A DNA stretch of 53,943 nucleotides, from positions 19,849-73,791 of the forward strand of contig JAHDDK010000004.1 of the NCBI GenBank assembly GCA_020629375.1, written 5' to 3'. Position numbers and translations under genes: made by a program. This DNA comes from Acidimicrobiales bacterium (GTDB lineage Bacteria; Actinomycetota; Acidimicrobiia; Acidimicrobiales; SHLQ01). Shown here piece by piece: positions 36,189 through 44,378 of the stretch. Under the pieces are notes generated by a model, which did no database searches, was not told where the DNA came from, and worked only from the letters and a program-made list of their open reading frames with translations. Positions within the stretch are counted from its first letter, which is position 1, and each line of letters begins with the position of its first letter.

Positions 36189-37613
36189 ATGCGGCGATGG
36201 ATCCTGCCTCTCGTGCTGCTCGTGATCGCCGGCGTGGCGGCATGGCAAGCGGTCGAGACCGATCGGGCTTTGGCCGACGAATCCGCCGAACCCGCCGGCA
36301 ACGACGCCCCGGCGACCCGGACACCGCTCTTGTCGGTACGGCGGATTCCGGAGTATCTGCGGGCTCCAATCGTCCTCGACCAGTTCCGCACCGACCTCGA
36401 GGCCGTCGGCGCAACGTTCCCTTCGCAAAGCTGCATGGTCGTGTCGATCGACGGCGAGGTCGTGTACGAGCAGAACCCGACGCTTCCGCTGGTTCCGGCG
36501 TCCGCGCAGAAGCTGCTCACCGCGTACGGCGTCTACGAGACACTGGGCGCGGATTTCCGATACGAGACGCGGGTGGTCACGGATGCTCCGCTCGCCGACG
36601 GCGTCCTCGACGGAAATCTCTGGATTGTTGGCGACGGTGACCCGTTGCTTGCCGCTGGTGCGTACACCGACCGATACGAACAGCAGCCGCACCACCGCAC
36701 GCCAATCGAAGAGCTGGCCGACGCGGTCGTCGCCGCAGGCATCAGCGAGATCACTGGAGCCGTGATCGGTGACGAAACCCACTACGACACCGAGCGATAC
36801 GTGCCGCAGTGGCCTGAACGGTTTACGAATGTTGCGCAGAACCAGACCGGCCCGTTGTCTGCATTGGTCATCAACGACGGATTCGTCAGCTGGGATTCGA
36901 TCAATCCCGCCAATTCGCTCTCCACCGCGGCCACGGACCCGGCGGCGTTCGCCGCGGCCTACTTCGATGACGAGCTCGAAGCTCGATCGGTCGTCATTCG
37001 ACAGTCCGCCGCGGCGGGCGAAGCACCCGTTGGGGCCCGCACGATCGCAACGCTCATGTCTGATCCAATCTCCGTCGCCACCAACCAGATGGTCGACGTG
37101 TCGGACAACATGGGCGCCGAGCTGCTCCTCAAAGAAATCGGCCAGGCCGCCACTGGACGAGGGACGACCGTCGACGGGGCCGCCGCGCTCGAGTCGCTGC
37201 TTCGGACCCGAGGTTTCACGACCTCGGAGATCGACGTCGTCGACGGCTCCGGTTTGGCGTCAGACAATCGCCTGACGTGCGCCCTGCTGGTCGAGATCCT
37301 CGACGACACGTCAGGCACGGCGCTGCATGACGGACTCGCGGTGGCTGGACAGACCGGCACCTTGCTCGAGCGCATGGTTGGCACGCCTGCAGAAGGCCGG
37401 ATCCGAGCGAAAACCGGACGGCTCAACGAGGTCGGGGCGCTTGCAGGCGTCGCCGAAGCCTCCGACGGCACACCCATCACGTTCGCGTGGATTGCGAACA
37501 CCACGGACCTCTACCCGCTCGATGAAATGACCGCCACGCAAGACCGCATCGCCTTCGAGCTCATCGAGTACCCCGAAGGTCCGTCGGTCGACGTGCTGGC
37601 ACCGATCGGCTGA
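36189..37613 (+). CDS. dacB: D-alanyl-D-alanine carboxypeptidase/endopeptidase, PBP4 (S13) family
   Basis: Periplasm-side peptidoglycan hydrolase. The 474-residue product begins with an uncleaved or signal-type helix (RRWILPLVLLVIAGVAAW). The penicillin-binding motifs are complete: SAQK (Ser105 to Lys108), SDN near residue 304, and KTG near 408. A large insert between SxxK and SxN, as in S13 enzymes, carries GVLDGNLWIVGDGDP and PLSALVINDGFV. The promoter looks leaderless. The stop overlaps the Lon N-domain gene as TGATG. Confidence 0.95.
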   Translation: MRRWILPLVLLVIAGVAAWQAVETDRALADESAEPAGNDAPATRTPLLSVRRIPEYLRAPIVLDQFRTDLEAVGATFPSQSCMVVSIDGEVVYEQNPTLPLVPASAQKLLTAYGVYETLGADFRYETRVVTDAPLADGVLDGNLWIVGDGDPLLAAGAYTDRYEQQPHHRTPIEELADAVVAAGISEITGAVIGDETHYDTERYVPQWPERFTNVAQNQTGPLSALVINDGFVSWDSINPANSLSTAATDPAAFAAAYFDDELEARSVVIRQSAAAGEAPVGARTIATLMSDPISVATNQMVDVSDNMGAELLLKEIGQAATGRGTTVDGAAALESLLRTRGFTTSEIDVVDGSGLASDNRLTCALLVEILDDTSGTALHDGLAVAGQTGTLLERMVGTPAEGRIRAKTGRLNEVGALAGVAEASDGTPITFAWIANTTDLYPLDEMTATQDRIAFELIEYPEGPSVDVLAPIG

Positions 37614-38236
37614 TGTCGTCGTCTCCTGCCACCGAAATGGCGATGTTTCCGCTCGGATCGACCGTCTTTCCTCATCAGGTCGTGCCGCTACATGTGTTTG
37701 AACCTCGGTATCGCATGCTCATGCAGGACCTCGCCGGCAGAGATCACCCCGAGTTCGGGATCGTGCTCATCGAGCGTGGGCATGAGGTCGGTGGTGGCGA
37801 TGCGCGAGCAACGGTCGCAACCGTCGTCGAAGTGATCGAGTCCGAGGAATTCCCCGACGGCCGCTGGGGACTCGTCGCCGTCGGCCGTCGACGGATCGAC
37901 GTGATCGAATGGCTGCCCGAGGACCCCTATCCGCGAGCGATCGTCCGCGATCGGTCACGCCGCGACGACGGTGGAGCACTCGACGAGGTCGAGAGCTCTC
38001 TCCGACGTGTCCTCACCGAAACGCTCGCTCGTCATGGGGAGGCGATGCCCGACGAGCTCGGGTTCAGCACTGACCCGCACGATCGGCTCGATCAAATCGC
38101 GGCGCTCGCGCCGACTACCACCTTCGACCGCCAACGTGTCCTCGAAGCCACGACGACGTCCGAACAAATCGGGTTGCTGCGCGAGCAGCTCGACGACCTT
38201 CAAATGATCCTCGATGCCACCGGGGGAGCGGACTGA
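37613..38236 (+). CDS. Stand-alone Lon N-terminal (substrate-binding) domain protein
   Basis: A 207-residue LON substrate-binding domain without the ATPase or protease parts. The family opening MAMFPLGSTVFPHQVVPLHVFEPRYRMLMQDL is split here between about residues 9 and 40, followed by FGIVLIERGHEVGG and WGLVAVGRRRIDVIEW. The C-terminal third is helical. Such proteins are common in Actinomycetota; they may recognise unfolded proteins but the role is not established. It is coupled to dacB by TGATG. A TAGGTT follows its end and may drive the next gene. Confidence 0.9.
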   Translation: MSSSPATEMAMFPLGSTVFPHQVVPLHVFEPRYRMLMQDLAGRDHPEFGIVLIERGHEVGGGDARATVATVVEVIESEEFPDGRWGLVAVGRRRIDVIEWLPEDPYPRAIVRDRSRRDDGGALDEVESSLRRVLTETLARHGEAMPDELGFSTDPHDRLDQIAALAPTTTFDRQRVLEATTTSEQIGLLREQLDDLQMILDATGGAD

Positions 38237-38303
38237 CCCGGGGGAGGGCGAGCCGGGCGCGCGGACGGTAGGTTGTCCAGTGCTGACGAGCGGAGGTTGC
38301 CAC

Positions 38304-38630
38304 GTGGCCGACGGCCCGAAGACACCACAAGAGAACGCCCAAGAGGTCTTCGATCTCGTCAAGGCGTACACGATGCAAGAGACCGCAGAGCCGCTCAAGG
38401 GGCTCGGCGACTACCTGAAGTGGGGCGTGTCCGGTGCGGTTGCGCTCGGGCTCGGCCTGTTCTTCTTGGTGATGGCGCTTCTGCGCGGCCTCCAGCAGAT
38501 CGGCATCTTCAACGGCGGCGATGATGGCGAAGGGCCTGGGGTGATCGTGCCTTACCTCGCCGTGTTTGTCGCTGTGGCGATCGTTGCGTACGCCCTCTCT
38601 ACCCGGATCACGAAAGGCCTCGATCAATGA
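38304..38630 (+). CDS. Two-helix membrane protein, possible holin-X/phage-holin-3-like
   Basis: A 108-residue protein with a soluble N-terminus (TPQENAQEVFDLVKAYTMQETAEPLKGLGDYLKWG) and two membrane helices (VSGAVALGLGLFFLVMALL and VIVPYLAVFVAVAIVAYAL) ending in a basic patch. The layout is like the actinobacterial holin-X/DUF1469 group, which are cell-envelope proteins rather than phage genes. GTG 38304 has GGAGG 7 nt upstream; the longer frame to 38214 overlaps the previous gene. The stop overlaps the next ATG. Confidence 0.7.
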   Translation: MADGPKTPQENAQEVFDLVKAYTMQETAEPLKGLGDYLKWGVSGAVALGLGLFFLVMALLRGLQQIGIFNGGDDGEGPGVIVPYLAVFVAVAIVAYALSTRITKGLDQ

Positions 38631-38839
38631 CCACCGAGCAAGCGCCGATCAGCCGTGACGACATCGAGTCGAAGTTTCGAGAGATCAAGGACGAGGTGGA
38701 CAACGTCACCAATTCGGCGAAGAACCGAGCCGTCCCCGCGGCGATCGGTGGCGGCTTGATCGTTCTGATCATCATGTTCCTGCTCGGCCGTCGTGTGGGA
38801 TCCAAGCGCTCGGCGGTCGTGGAGATCCGCCGGATCTGA
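38627..38839 (+). CDS. DUF3618-like single-helix membrane protein
   Basis: A 70-residue protein: a charged amphipathic N-terminal helix (ISRDDIESKFREIKDEVDNV), then one transmembrane helix (IGGGLIVLIIMFLLGRRVG) and a basic end. It resembles DUF3618 proteins, which often sit next to holin-X-like genes. It overlaps both neighbours (ATGA upstream, TGATG downstream) and is certainly part of the same transcript. Confidence 0.7.
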   Translation: MTTEQAPISRDDIESKFREIKDEVDNVTNSAKNRAVPAAIGGGLIVLIIMFLLGRRVGSKRSAVVEIRRI

Positions 38840-39654
38840 TGTTTCCCTTTCTTCGGCGTGCGTATCTGAAGCGCCTCGTCTCCATGAACGCGCTCCGCAA
38901 AGGGCTCCTTGGCGGCTCGCCGATGTGGCGTGGCATCTGGGTCGTGCTGACCCTCCGCCGCTTGTGGGCACGGGTCTCGAAGAAGGGCGAAGCGCCAATT
39001 GCGCTGTCCGAACCTCTGGGCGAGGGGGAGGCGTGGACGCTCGTTCACGTACCCGAGCAGTCTCGGCGTGGCCGCGGTGAGGGCCGGAAGTACCTGGTCG
39101 GACCGAAGCGGAAACCTCCCCGGGCGACCGCACTCGCCCCCGCTGCGCTCGCCGCAGCTGGAGCGAAGATTCTCGAGGCCCCAGACGCGGCACGGATCAA
39201 CGAGATCCTCGGCAAGGAGGTCGTCTCGGACCCACCACCGTCTCGACGGGCAAAGCGGAAGGCGAAGCGCAGCGCTCGCCGCGCCGACAAGGCGAGTCGC
39301 CAGGCCGAGAAACGTTCGAGACGCACCGAAGCCAAGGACTCCGCTCGCCAAGCGAAGGCTGACGCCCGCTCAGCAAAAGCAACCGCGAAAGCCGACGCCC
39401 GCTCAGCAAAAGCAACCGCCAAAGCTGACGCCCGCTCTGCCAAGGCCGCAAGCAACGAGGCTCGCCGAGAGAAACGGTCCGCACCATCGAGCGGAAAGGC
39501 CTCGCGTTCGACGGTCGGCGGAGAGACCACTCACGTGCGCTCACGCTCGGTCGAACCAGCCGAGGCACGTCCGCATCGGCGGAGCACGAAACCGAGACGC
39601 CTCCCCAAACGAGCGATCGACGATCAGCCGACGGACGCATCGCCGGCCGGATGA
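38839..39654 (+). CDS. Basic protein with Lys/Ala/Arg-rich repeat tail, unknown
   Basis: A 271-residue protein. Residues 1-75 form a folded-looking basic domain (AYLKRLVSMNALRKGLLGG, IWVVLTLRRLWARV, GEAWTLVHVPEQ). From about 130 onward the chain is a histone-H1-like tail of Lys, Arg, Ala and Ser, including three copies of an 11-residue unit KADARSAKATA. There is no cysteine-based or catalytic motif. It overlaps genes on both sides (TGATG, ATGA). It may bind nucleic acid or anionic lipid; the function is not known. Confidence 0.7.
   Translation: MFPFLRRAYLKRLVSMNALRKGLLGGSPMWRGIWVVLTLRRLWARVSKKGEAPIALSEPLGEGEAWTLVHVPEQSRRGRGEGRKYLVGPKRKPPRATALAPAALAAAGAKILEAPDAARINEILGKEVVSDPPPSRRAKRKAKRSARRADKASRQAEKRSRRTEAKDSARQAKADARSAKATAKADARSAKATAKADARSAKAASNEARREKRSAPSSGKASRSTVGGETTHVRSRSVEPAEARPHRRSTKPRRLPKRAIDDQPTDASPAG
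39358..39456 (+). repeat. 33-bp in-frame tandem repeat (11 residues)
   Basis: Units begin at 39358, 39391 and 39424. The first two are nearly identical; the third drifts. They encode the ADARSAKATAK run in the basic protein, so the repeat expands the coding frame without breaking it. Confidence 0.85.
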
Positions 39655-39851
39655 AGGTCACCATCCGCAATCCCCGGCGTGAGCTGGAGATCGAGGGTCC
39701 GATCCGGGTGCGTGACCTCGTGTCCTCGCTTGGCTTCCACCGCGACGCCGTACTCGTCATCGTCGACGGACGACTCGTGACCGACGACACGACGATCACA
39801 GACGATGCCGATGTCGAGATCCGTCGGGTGATCTCTGGCGGGGACGTCTGA
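39651..39851 (+). CDS. ThiS/MoaD-like sulfur carrier (TtuB-like) ending GGDV
   Basis: A 66-residue beta-grasp (ubiquitin-like) protein. Strand-helix features MKVTIRNPRRELEIEGPIRVRDL then VSSLGFHRDAVLVIVDGRLVTDD match small sulfur carriers. The C-terminus reads ISGGDV, so the diglycine is followed by two extra residues that must be removed before adenylation and thiocarboxylation. It lies 1 bp before the thiolase gene, which makes it the likely sulfur donor for that enzyme, as TtuB is for TtuA in Thermus. No E1-like activator or JAMM protease is in the window. Confidence 0.82.
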   Translation: MKVTIRNPRRELEIEGPIRVRDLVSSLGFHRDAVLVIVDGRLVTDDTTITDDADVEIRRVISGGDV

Positions 39852-39852
39852 G

Positions 39853-40815
39853 ATGGCGAGGACCTGTCGAGTGTGCCGAGGGGCCCCAGTCATCGATCTC
39901 CGACAACACAACGCAGCGTTCTGCGAGGAGCACTTCTTGCGGTTCTGCCGCTCGCAGGTGACGAAGACGATCGAGAAGCACCAGATGTTCGGGCCGACCG
40001 ACCGCATTCTCGTCGCCGTGTCCGGAGGCAAGGACAGTCTGGCTCTCTGGGACATGCTCGACGAGCTCGGATACACGACAGAAGGCCTCACGATCGGTCT
40101 CGGCATCGACAACTACTCGGACCAATCGACCGAGATGACCCGTCGGTTCGCGGCAGAGCGAGGCCTCGCTCTACAGGTCGTCGACCTCGCAGCCACCTAC
40201 GGCTTCTCTGTGCCCGACGCGGCCGGTCGAACCGGTCGCGTACCGTGCAGCGCCTGTGGTCTCTCCAAACGCCACGTGTTTGACCAGGTGGCCCGTGAGG
40301 GCGGATTCGATGTCGTCGTGACTGGCCACAACCTCGACGATGAGGCCGCCGTACTGTTCGGCAACGTCATGCGCTGGCAAGACGACTATCTCGGCCGCCA
40401 GCGGCCCGTACTTGCGGAAGGCGATGGCTTCCCCCGCAAGGCGAAGCCACTCGTCCGCCTCACCGAACGCGAGACGGCTGCGTGGTGCCTACTTCGAGGC
40501 ATCGACTACGTGCTCGACGAGTGTCCGATGGCCGACGGAAACAACCATCTCGCCTACAAAGAACTGCTCAACACGCTCGAAGAACGCACACCGGGAGCCA
40601 AGCAGGACTTCTACCTCGGGTTCCTCCGGCAAGGATTGCGACATTTCGAGCAGGGTTCCGACACGGCCCGAACCGACCTCCGGGCGTGCGAGGAGTGCGG
40701 CGCGCCGACATCGGCCGATCGATGTTCGTTCTGCCGGCTCCGTGAGCGAGCCAGCACCACCAGCGTGACGGTCGAGCTCGGATCCACGAAGCACCCAACG
40801 GGAGCAACATCATGA
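39853..40815 (+). CDS. ttuA: TtuA-like tRNA 2-thiolation enzyme
   Basis: Probable tRNA uridine/thymidine 2-thiolase of the TtuA/Ncs6 group. The 320 residues have an N-terminal zinc finger (CRVC at 5-8, then FCEEHF), the PP-loop ATPase motif VSGGKDSLALWD, and the [4Fe-4S] ligands PCSACG plus a distal Cys in DECPMAD. GHNLDDEAA follows, and a C-terminal zinc finger (CEECGAPTSADRCSFC) closes it. The two zinc fingers and a three-Cys cluster are the TtuA arrangement, unlike TtcA or MnmA. It is embedded between the carrier gene (1-bp gap) and trmI (ATGA overlap), pointing to T-loop position 54 as target. Confidence 0.88.
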   Translation: MARTCRVCRGAPVIDLRQHNAAFCEEHFLRFCRSQVTKTIEKHQMFGPTDRILVAVSGGKDSLALWDMLDELGYTTEGLTIGLGIDNYSDQSTEMTRRFAAERGLALQVVDLAATYGFSVPDAAGRTGRVPCSACGLSKRHVFDQVAREGGFDVVVTGHNLDDEAAVLFGNVMRWQDDYLGRQRPVLAEGDGFPRKAKPLVRLTERETAAWCLLRGIDYVLDECPMADGNNHLAYKELLNTLEERTPGAKQDFYLGFLRQGLRHFEQGSDTARTDLRACEECGAPTSADRCSFCRLRERASTTSVTVELGSTKHPTGATS

Positions 40816-41624
40816 ACACTGGCGATCTCGTCGAAGGAGAACTCGTCCAGTTCGTGGACATCAAGGATCGCCGATATCTGGTGACACTCGAGTCCGGCGG
40901 CGAGTTCCACAGTCACGCGGGGCTGGTCCCCCACGATGACGTCATCGGAAAGCCCGAGGGCCGATTCGTCCAGTCGACCCGCGGCGGCTCGTACCTTGTT
41001 GTCCGCCCAACCTTGTCGGAGTTCATTCTCAAGATGCCTCGGGGCGCACAGGTGATCTATCCGAAGGACCTCGGGCCGCTCCTGATGATCGCCGACATCT
41101 TTCCCGGTGTGCGAGTTCTCGAAAGCGGCGTGGGTTCCGGAGCGCTATCGATGACCATGCTTCGAGCCGGCGCCGACATTGTTGGTTACGAACTCCGCGA
41201 GGACTTTGCGGCACGAGCCCAAAAGAATGTCGCCCAGCTCTTGGGCCCCGCAGCACTCGAGCGCTACCGAGTGGAGCTTCGCAATGCCTACGACGGGATC
41301 GACGAGACCGATCTCGATCGAGTCGTCCTGGACCTCCCCGAACCCTGGCAGGTGGTACCGCACGCCGCGACTGCACTCCGGACCGGCGGCATTCTCGTGG
41401 CGTATACGCCGAGCATCATCCAGGTCAGCCGACTACGTAACGCACTCCGGGAGAACGGCTTTGCGATGACCGAAACCGTCGAAGTGATGAATCGCGGTTG
41501 GCACATCGAGGGACATGCGGTGCGACCCGACCACCGGATGGTGGCACACACCGGATTCTTGACCAGCGCTCGGCTACTCGCCGCCCCCGACAAACCCAAT
41601 TCGAGTGACGCAGCCCGGGACTGA
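40812..41624 (+). CDS. trmI: tRNA (adenine58-N1)-methyltransferase TrmI
   Basis: Makes m1A58 in the T loop of tRNA. The 270-residue product has the N-terminal beta domain (LVEGELVQFVDIKDRRYLVTLES), the linker RGAQVIYPKDLGPLLMIADIFPG, the SAM motif VLESGVGSGALSMTML, GYELREDFAARAQKN and the catalytic-region VVLDLPEPWQVVPHA. It overlaps the thiolase stop as ATGA. trmI upstream of the proteasome ATPase is a known actinobacterial arrangement; here two minus-strand genes stand between them. Confidence 0.97.
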   Translation: MNTGDLVEGELVQFVDIKDRRYLVTLESGGEFHSHAGLVPHDDVIGKPEGRFVQSTRGGSYLVVRPTLSEFILKMPRGAQVIYPKDLGPLLMIADIFPGVRVLESGVGSGALSMTMLRAGADIVGYELREDFAARAQKNVAQLLGPAALERYRVELRNAYDGIDETDLDRVVLDLPEPWQVVPHAATALRTGGILVAYTPSIIQVSRLRNALRENGFAMTETVEVMNRGWHIEGHAVRPDHRMVAHTGFLTSARLLAAPDKPNSSDAARD

Positions 41625-41638
41625 CCGTGCCTCTTGAT

Positions 41639-42178
41639 CTAGGGAACCCCAGGGAGCCCATCGATCGACACGGCGTTCTTGGCGCGATGGTACGCGTCCA
41701 ACTCGTCGGCGGTTGCGTCAGCCCAATGATCAGCCAACCGCGGACGGTCCTCGACGTACTCCATGAACGGAACTGCGTACCCGCAACTCGTCGAGGTGCG
41801 ATCGATGTCGGCGACGATTACCGACCGCAGCCCTGGAGGGCGACCGACCGTCTCGACGAGGTGCTCGAAATCTGGTTCTCCAGCGAAGACTGCGCGACCC
41901 CGACCCTGGAATCGGACAATGTTCGGCGGACCGTCGAACGCACAGAACATGAACGTGATCCGGCCGTCATCGCGCAGATGAGCGATCGTCTCGGCGCCGC
42001 TGCCGGTGATGTCGGCGTAGGCAACCGTGTTGTCGTCGAGGATCGCAAAGCTCTCGTACCCCTTCGGCGAGACGTTCACGCGACCTCCACTCGATGGCGC
42101 AGTCGCGACGAAGAACATCTTCGAGTCAGCCACGAGCCGACGCATGGGCTCGGTGATGTGCTCGTACGCCTTACCCAC
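41639..42178 (-). CDS. Pyridoxamine 5'-phosphate oxidase-like (FMN-binding split barrel) protein
   Basis: A 179-residue split-barrel protein. Motifs: FFVATAPSSGGRVNVSPKG, VAYADITGSGAETIAHLRDDGRITFMFCAFDGPPNIVRFQGRGRA (read in pieces) and the C-terminal CGYAVPFMEYVEDRP, typical of the Fe-S-lacking PPOX group. FMN or F420 could be the cofactor. I start at GTG 42178 because the 24-bp repeats lie upstream; the frame continues through them to GTG 42250 and would add a repetitive RRVAVGCG peptide. It converges with trmI. Confidence 0.85.
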   Translation of the reverse strand: MGKAYEHITEPMRRLVADSKMFFVATAPSSGGRVNVSPKGYESFAILDDNTVAYADITGSGAETIAHLRDDGRITFMFCAFDGPPNIVRFQGRGRAVFAGEPDFEHLVETVGRPPGLRSVIVADIDRTSTSCGYAVPFMEYVEDRPRLADHWADATADELDAYHRAKNAVSIDGLPGVP

Positions 42179-42243
42179 GGCCACCCGCCGACCGCAACCC
42201 ACGGCCACCCGCCGACCGCAACCCACGGCCACCCGCCGACCGC
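42177..42243. repeat. 24-bp tandem repeat at the 5' edge of the PPOX gene
   Basis: Nearly three copies of a 24-bp unit (ACGGCCACCCGCCGACCGCA plus four bases) at 42177, 42201 and 42225. On the minus strand each unit carries GGGTGGCCGTGGGT, an SD-like GGGTGG followed by GTG codons, so the repeat multiplies possible start sites for the PPOX gene. Confidence 0.9.
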
Positions 42244-42268
42244 CAGCCACCGCCTTTCAGCGGCGGCG

Positions 42269-42502
42269 TCACACCTCGATGAAGATGCACTCGCCCGGAC
42301 ATTCCTCGGCCGACTCGATCACGCCGTCCTCCTTGCCGGACGGAACCGCCGCCAGACCGTTGACCCCACCCGGGTCCGACAAGATGCTCGAGCCGTCCTT
42401 GACGTAAGCAAGACCATCGTCGAGCAGCGCAAACACATCCGGGGCGATTTCGACGCAAATGCCGTCGCCCGTGCACAGATCCTGATCGATCCAGACCTTC
42501 AT
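42269..42502 (-). CDS. Ferredoxin, [3Fe-4S]/[4Fe-4S] single-cluster type
   Basis: A 77-residue electron carrier. Cysteines are Cys10 and Cys16 (DLCTGDGICVE) and Cys68 and Cys72 (EECPGECIFIEV), the actinobacterial C-x5-C...CP pattern. The acidic surface and APDVFALLDDGLAYV segment are typical. ATG 42502 has GAGGTG about 10 nt upstream, and TACACT at 42550-42545 on the minus strand could be the -10. It diverges from mpa. Its redox partner is not obvious. Confidence 0.93.
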   Translation of the reverse strand: MKVWIDQDLCTGDGICVEIAPDVFALLDDGLAYVKDGSSILSDPGGVNGLAAVPSGKEDGVIESAEECPGECIFIEV

Positions 42503-42624
42503 GAGTGTCGTCACCTCGTTCGTGGAAGACGTTGCGGTACCCAAAGTGTATCGACGCACACTCGGGCCGGTTGACTCCTTCCGCCACGGGCTCGATGCCA
42601 GTATGGTCCGGTGAGGGAGGCCCC

Positions 42625-44376
42625 GTGAACGAACCCACACCGCGTGATCTCGAAGACGCGCTCGCCGACGAACGTCGCCAAGCCGACGTGTTGCGCGACG
42701 AAATCGAAGCGTTGCGCAACCGGCTCGAGGACGCGCCGCGGCGGGTCCGCACGCTCGAGGAGCGACTTCTCGAAACCAAGGGTCAGCTAGCCAAGGCAGT
42801 CAGCCGCAACGAAAAATTGACCTACACGCTCCGTGAGGCCCGAGACAGCATCGCCACGTTGCGTGCCGAAGTCGACAAGTTGACGCAGGCGCCTGCGTCG
42901 TATGGCACCTTCCTCGGCTTCAACGACGAGGACGGCACTGCCGATGTTCACGCCGGGGGCCGCAAGGTTCGCGTGTCGATCTCGCCCGAAGTCGAGAACG
43001 ACCTGCGTGTCGGCATGGAAGTCGTGCTCAACGACACCCTCAACATCGTGCTCGCCCGCGGAAACGACATCACCGGCGAGATCGCCAGTATTCGGGAACT
43101 GCTCGACGACCGACGAGCCATGATCGTCGGACGAGCCGACGAGGAGCGGGTGGCCGAAATCTCCGAAGACCTCCGTGACGGCCAACTCCAGTCCGGCGAC
43201 AGCGTGCTCGTCGACCCTCGTTCCAACATCGTGCTCGAGAAGCTGCCCCGTGCTGGCGTCGAGGATCTGGTACTCGAGGAAGTTCCCGATGTCAGCTACG
43301 CCGACATCGGTGGGTTGGACGAACAGATCGAGCAGATCACCGACGCCATCGAGCTCCCGTTCGTCCACGCCGACCTCTTCGCCGAATTCCAGCTGCCGTC
43401 CCCGAAAGGAATCTTGTTGTACGGCCCACCCGGCTGCGGCAAGACGCTCATCGCCAAGGCGGTCGCCAACTCGCTGGCGAAACGCGTCGCCGAGGTGAGC
43501 GAGGACGCGACGGCACGCTCGTTCTTCATCAACATCAAGGGTCCTGAACTCCTCAACAAGTACGTGGGCGAGACCGAGCGCCAAATTCGTCTCGTCTTCC
43601 AGCGGGCCCGTGAGAAAGCCCAGGAAGGCTGGCCGGTCATCGTCTTCTTCGACGAGATGGAGTCGCTGTTCCGAACCCGAGGCTCCGGCATCAGTTCGGA
43701 CATCGAATCGACGATCGTGCCCCAGCTTCTCGCCGAGATCGACGGCGTCGAAACGCTACGAAACGTGATCGTGATCGGTGCATCAAACCGAGAGGATCTG
43801 ATCGATCCGGCGATCCTGAGGCCCGGACGTCTCGACGTCAAGATCCGAATCGAACGGCCCGATGAACTGTCCGCTGCGGCGATCTTCGGGCGCTACCTCA
43901 CCTCGGATCTGCCGATCGATCAGACATTGGTCGACACCGTTGGCGGCGGAGACCGTCACAAGGCGGTCGCTGCGATGGTCGACGACGCCGTTGCGGAGAT
44001 GTACCGGACCGACAAATCCAGTGAGTTCCTCGAAGTCACCTATCAAAACGGCGACAAAGAGGTCATGTTCTTCAAGGACTTCGCGTCGGGAGCCATGATC
44101 GAGAACATCGTTCGACGCGCCAAGCAACTGGCGATCAAACGCGTAATCAGTGGTGGCCAGCGCGGGATTCGAACCGAAGACCTCGTCGCCGCCACCCAAC
44201 GCGAGTTCCGCGAGCACGAGGATCTCCCGAACACCACCAACCCCGATGACTGGGCGAAGATCTCAGGCAAGAAGGGCGAGCGAATCGTGTACATCCGTAC
44301 TCTCGTAGGCCGCGACGCCGAAACGTCGACAGGGGGCCGCGAGGTTCAGCGCGTCGGAACAGGTCAGTACCTGTAG
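42625..44376 (+). CDS. mpa: Proteasome-associated AAA+ ATPase (Mpa/ARC)
   Basis: Hexameric unfoldase that recruits pupylated proteins and feeds them to the 20S proteasome. The 583-residue product starts with a coiled coil (about 1-85) that binds Pup, then two OB domains. The AAA domain has Walker A GPPGCGKT near 267-274, Walker [11 protein letters not shown], and the arginine-finger region AILRPGRLD. It ends GTGQYL, the Tyr-containing tail that docks into the alpha-ring. GTG 42625 has GGGAGG 4 nt upstream, and TATGGT at 42602-42607 is a possible -10. dop follows after 2 bp. Confidence 0.98.
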   Translation: MNEPTPRDLEDALADERRQADVLRDEIEALRNRLEDAPRRVRTLEERLLETKGQLAKAVSRNEKLTYTLREARDSIATLRAEVDKLTQAPASYGTFLGFNDEDGTADVHAGGRKVRVSISPEVENDLRVGMEVVLNDTLNIVLARGNDITGEIASIRELLDDRRAMIVGRADEERVAEISEDLRDGQLQSGDSVLVDPRSNIVLEKLPRAGVEDLVLEEVPDVSYADIGGLDEQIEQITDAIELPFVHADLFAEFQLPSPKGILLYGPPGCGKTLIAKAVANSLAKRVAEVSEDATARSFFINIKGPELLNKYVGETERQIRLVFQRAREKAQEGWPVIVFFDEMESLFRTRGSGISSDIESTIVPQLLAEIDGVETLRNVIVIGASNREDLIDPAILRPGRLDVKIRIERPDELSAAAIFGRYLTSDLPIDQTLVDTVGGGDRHKAVAAMVDDAVAEMYRTDKSSEFLEVTYQNGDKEVMFFKDFASGAMIENIVRRAKQLAIKRVISGGQRGIRTEDLVAATQREFREHEDLPNTTNPDDWAKISGKKGERIVYIRTLVGRDAETSTGGREVQRVGTGQYL

Positions 44377-44378
44377 CG

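Noticed and set aside
38304..38839. Prophage remnant (holin-like gene)
   Set aside because: No other phage genes nearby; the holin-X and DUF3618 type are ordinary actinobacterial envelope genes.
42503..42640. 46-residue N-terminal extension of the ferredoxin
   Set aside because: It runs into the mpa promoter region; ATG 42502 gives the normal ferredoxin start with a ribosome site.
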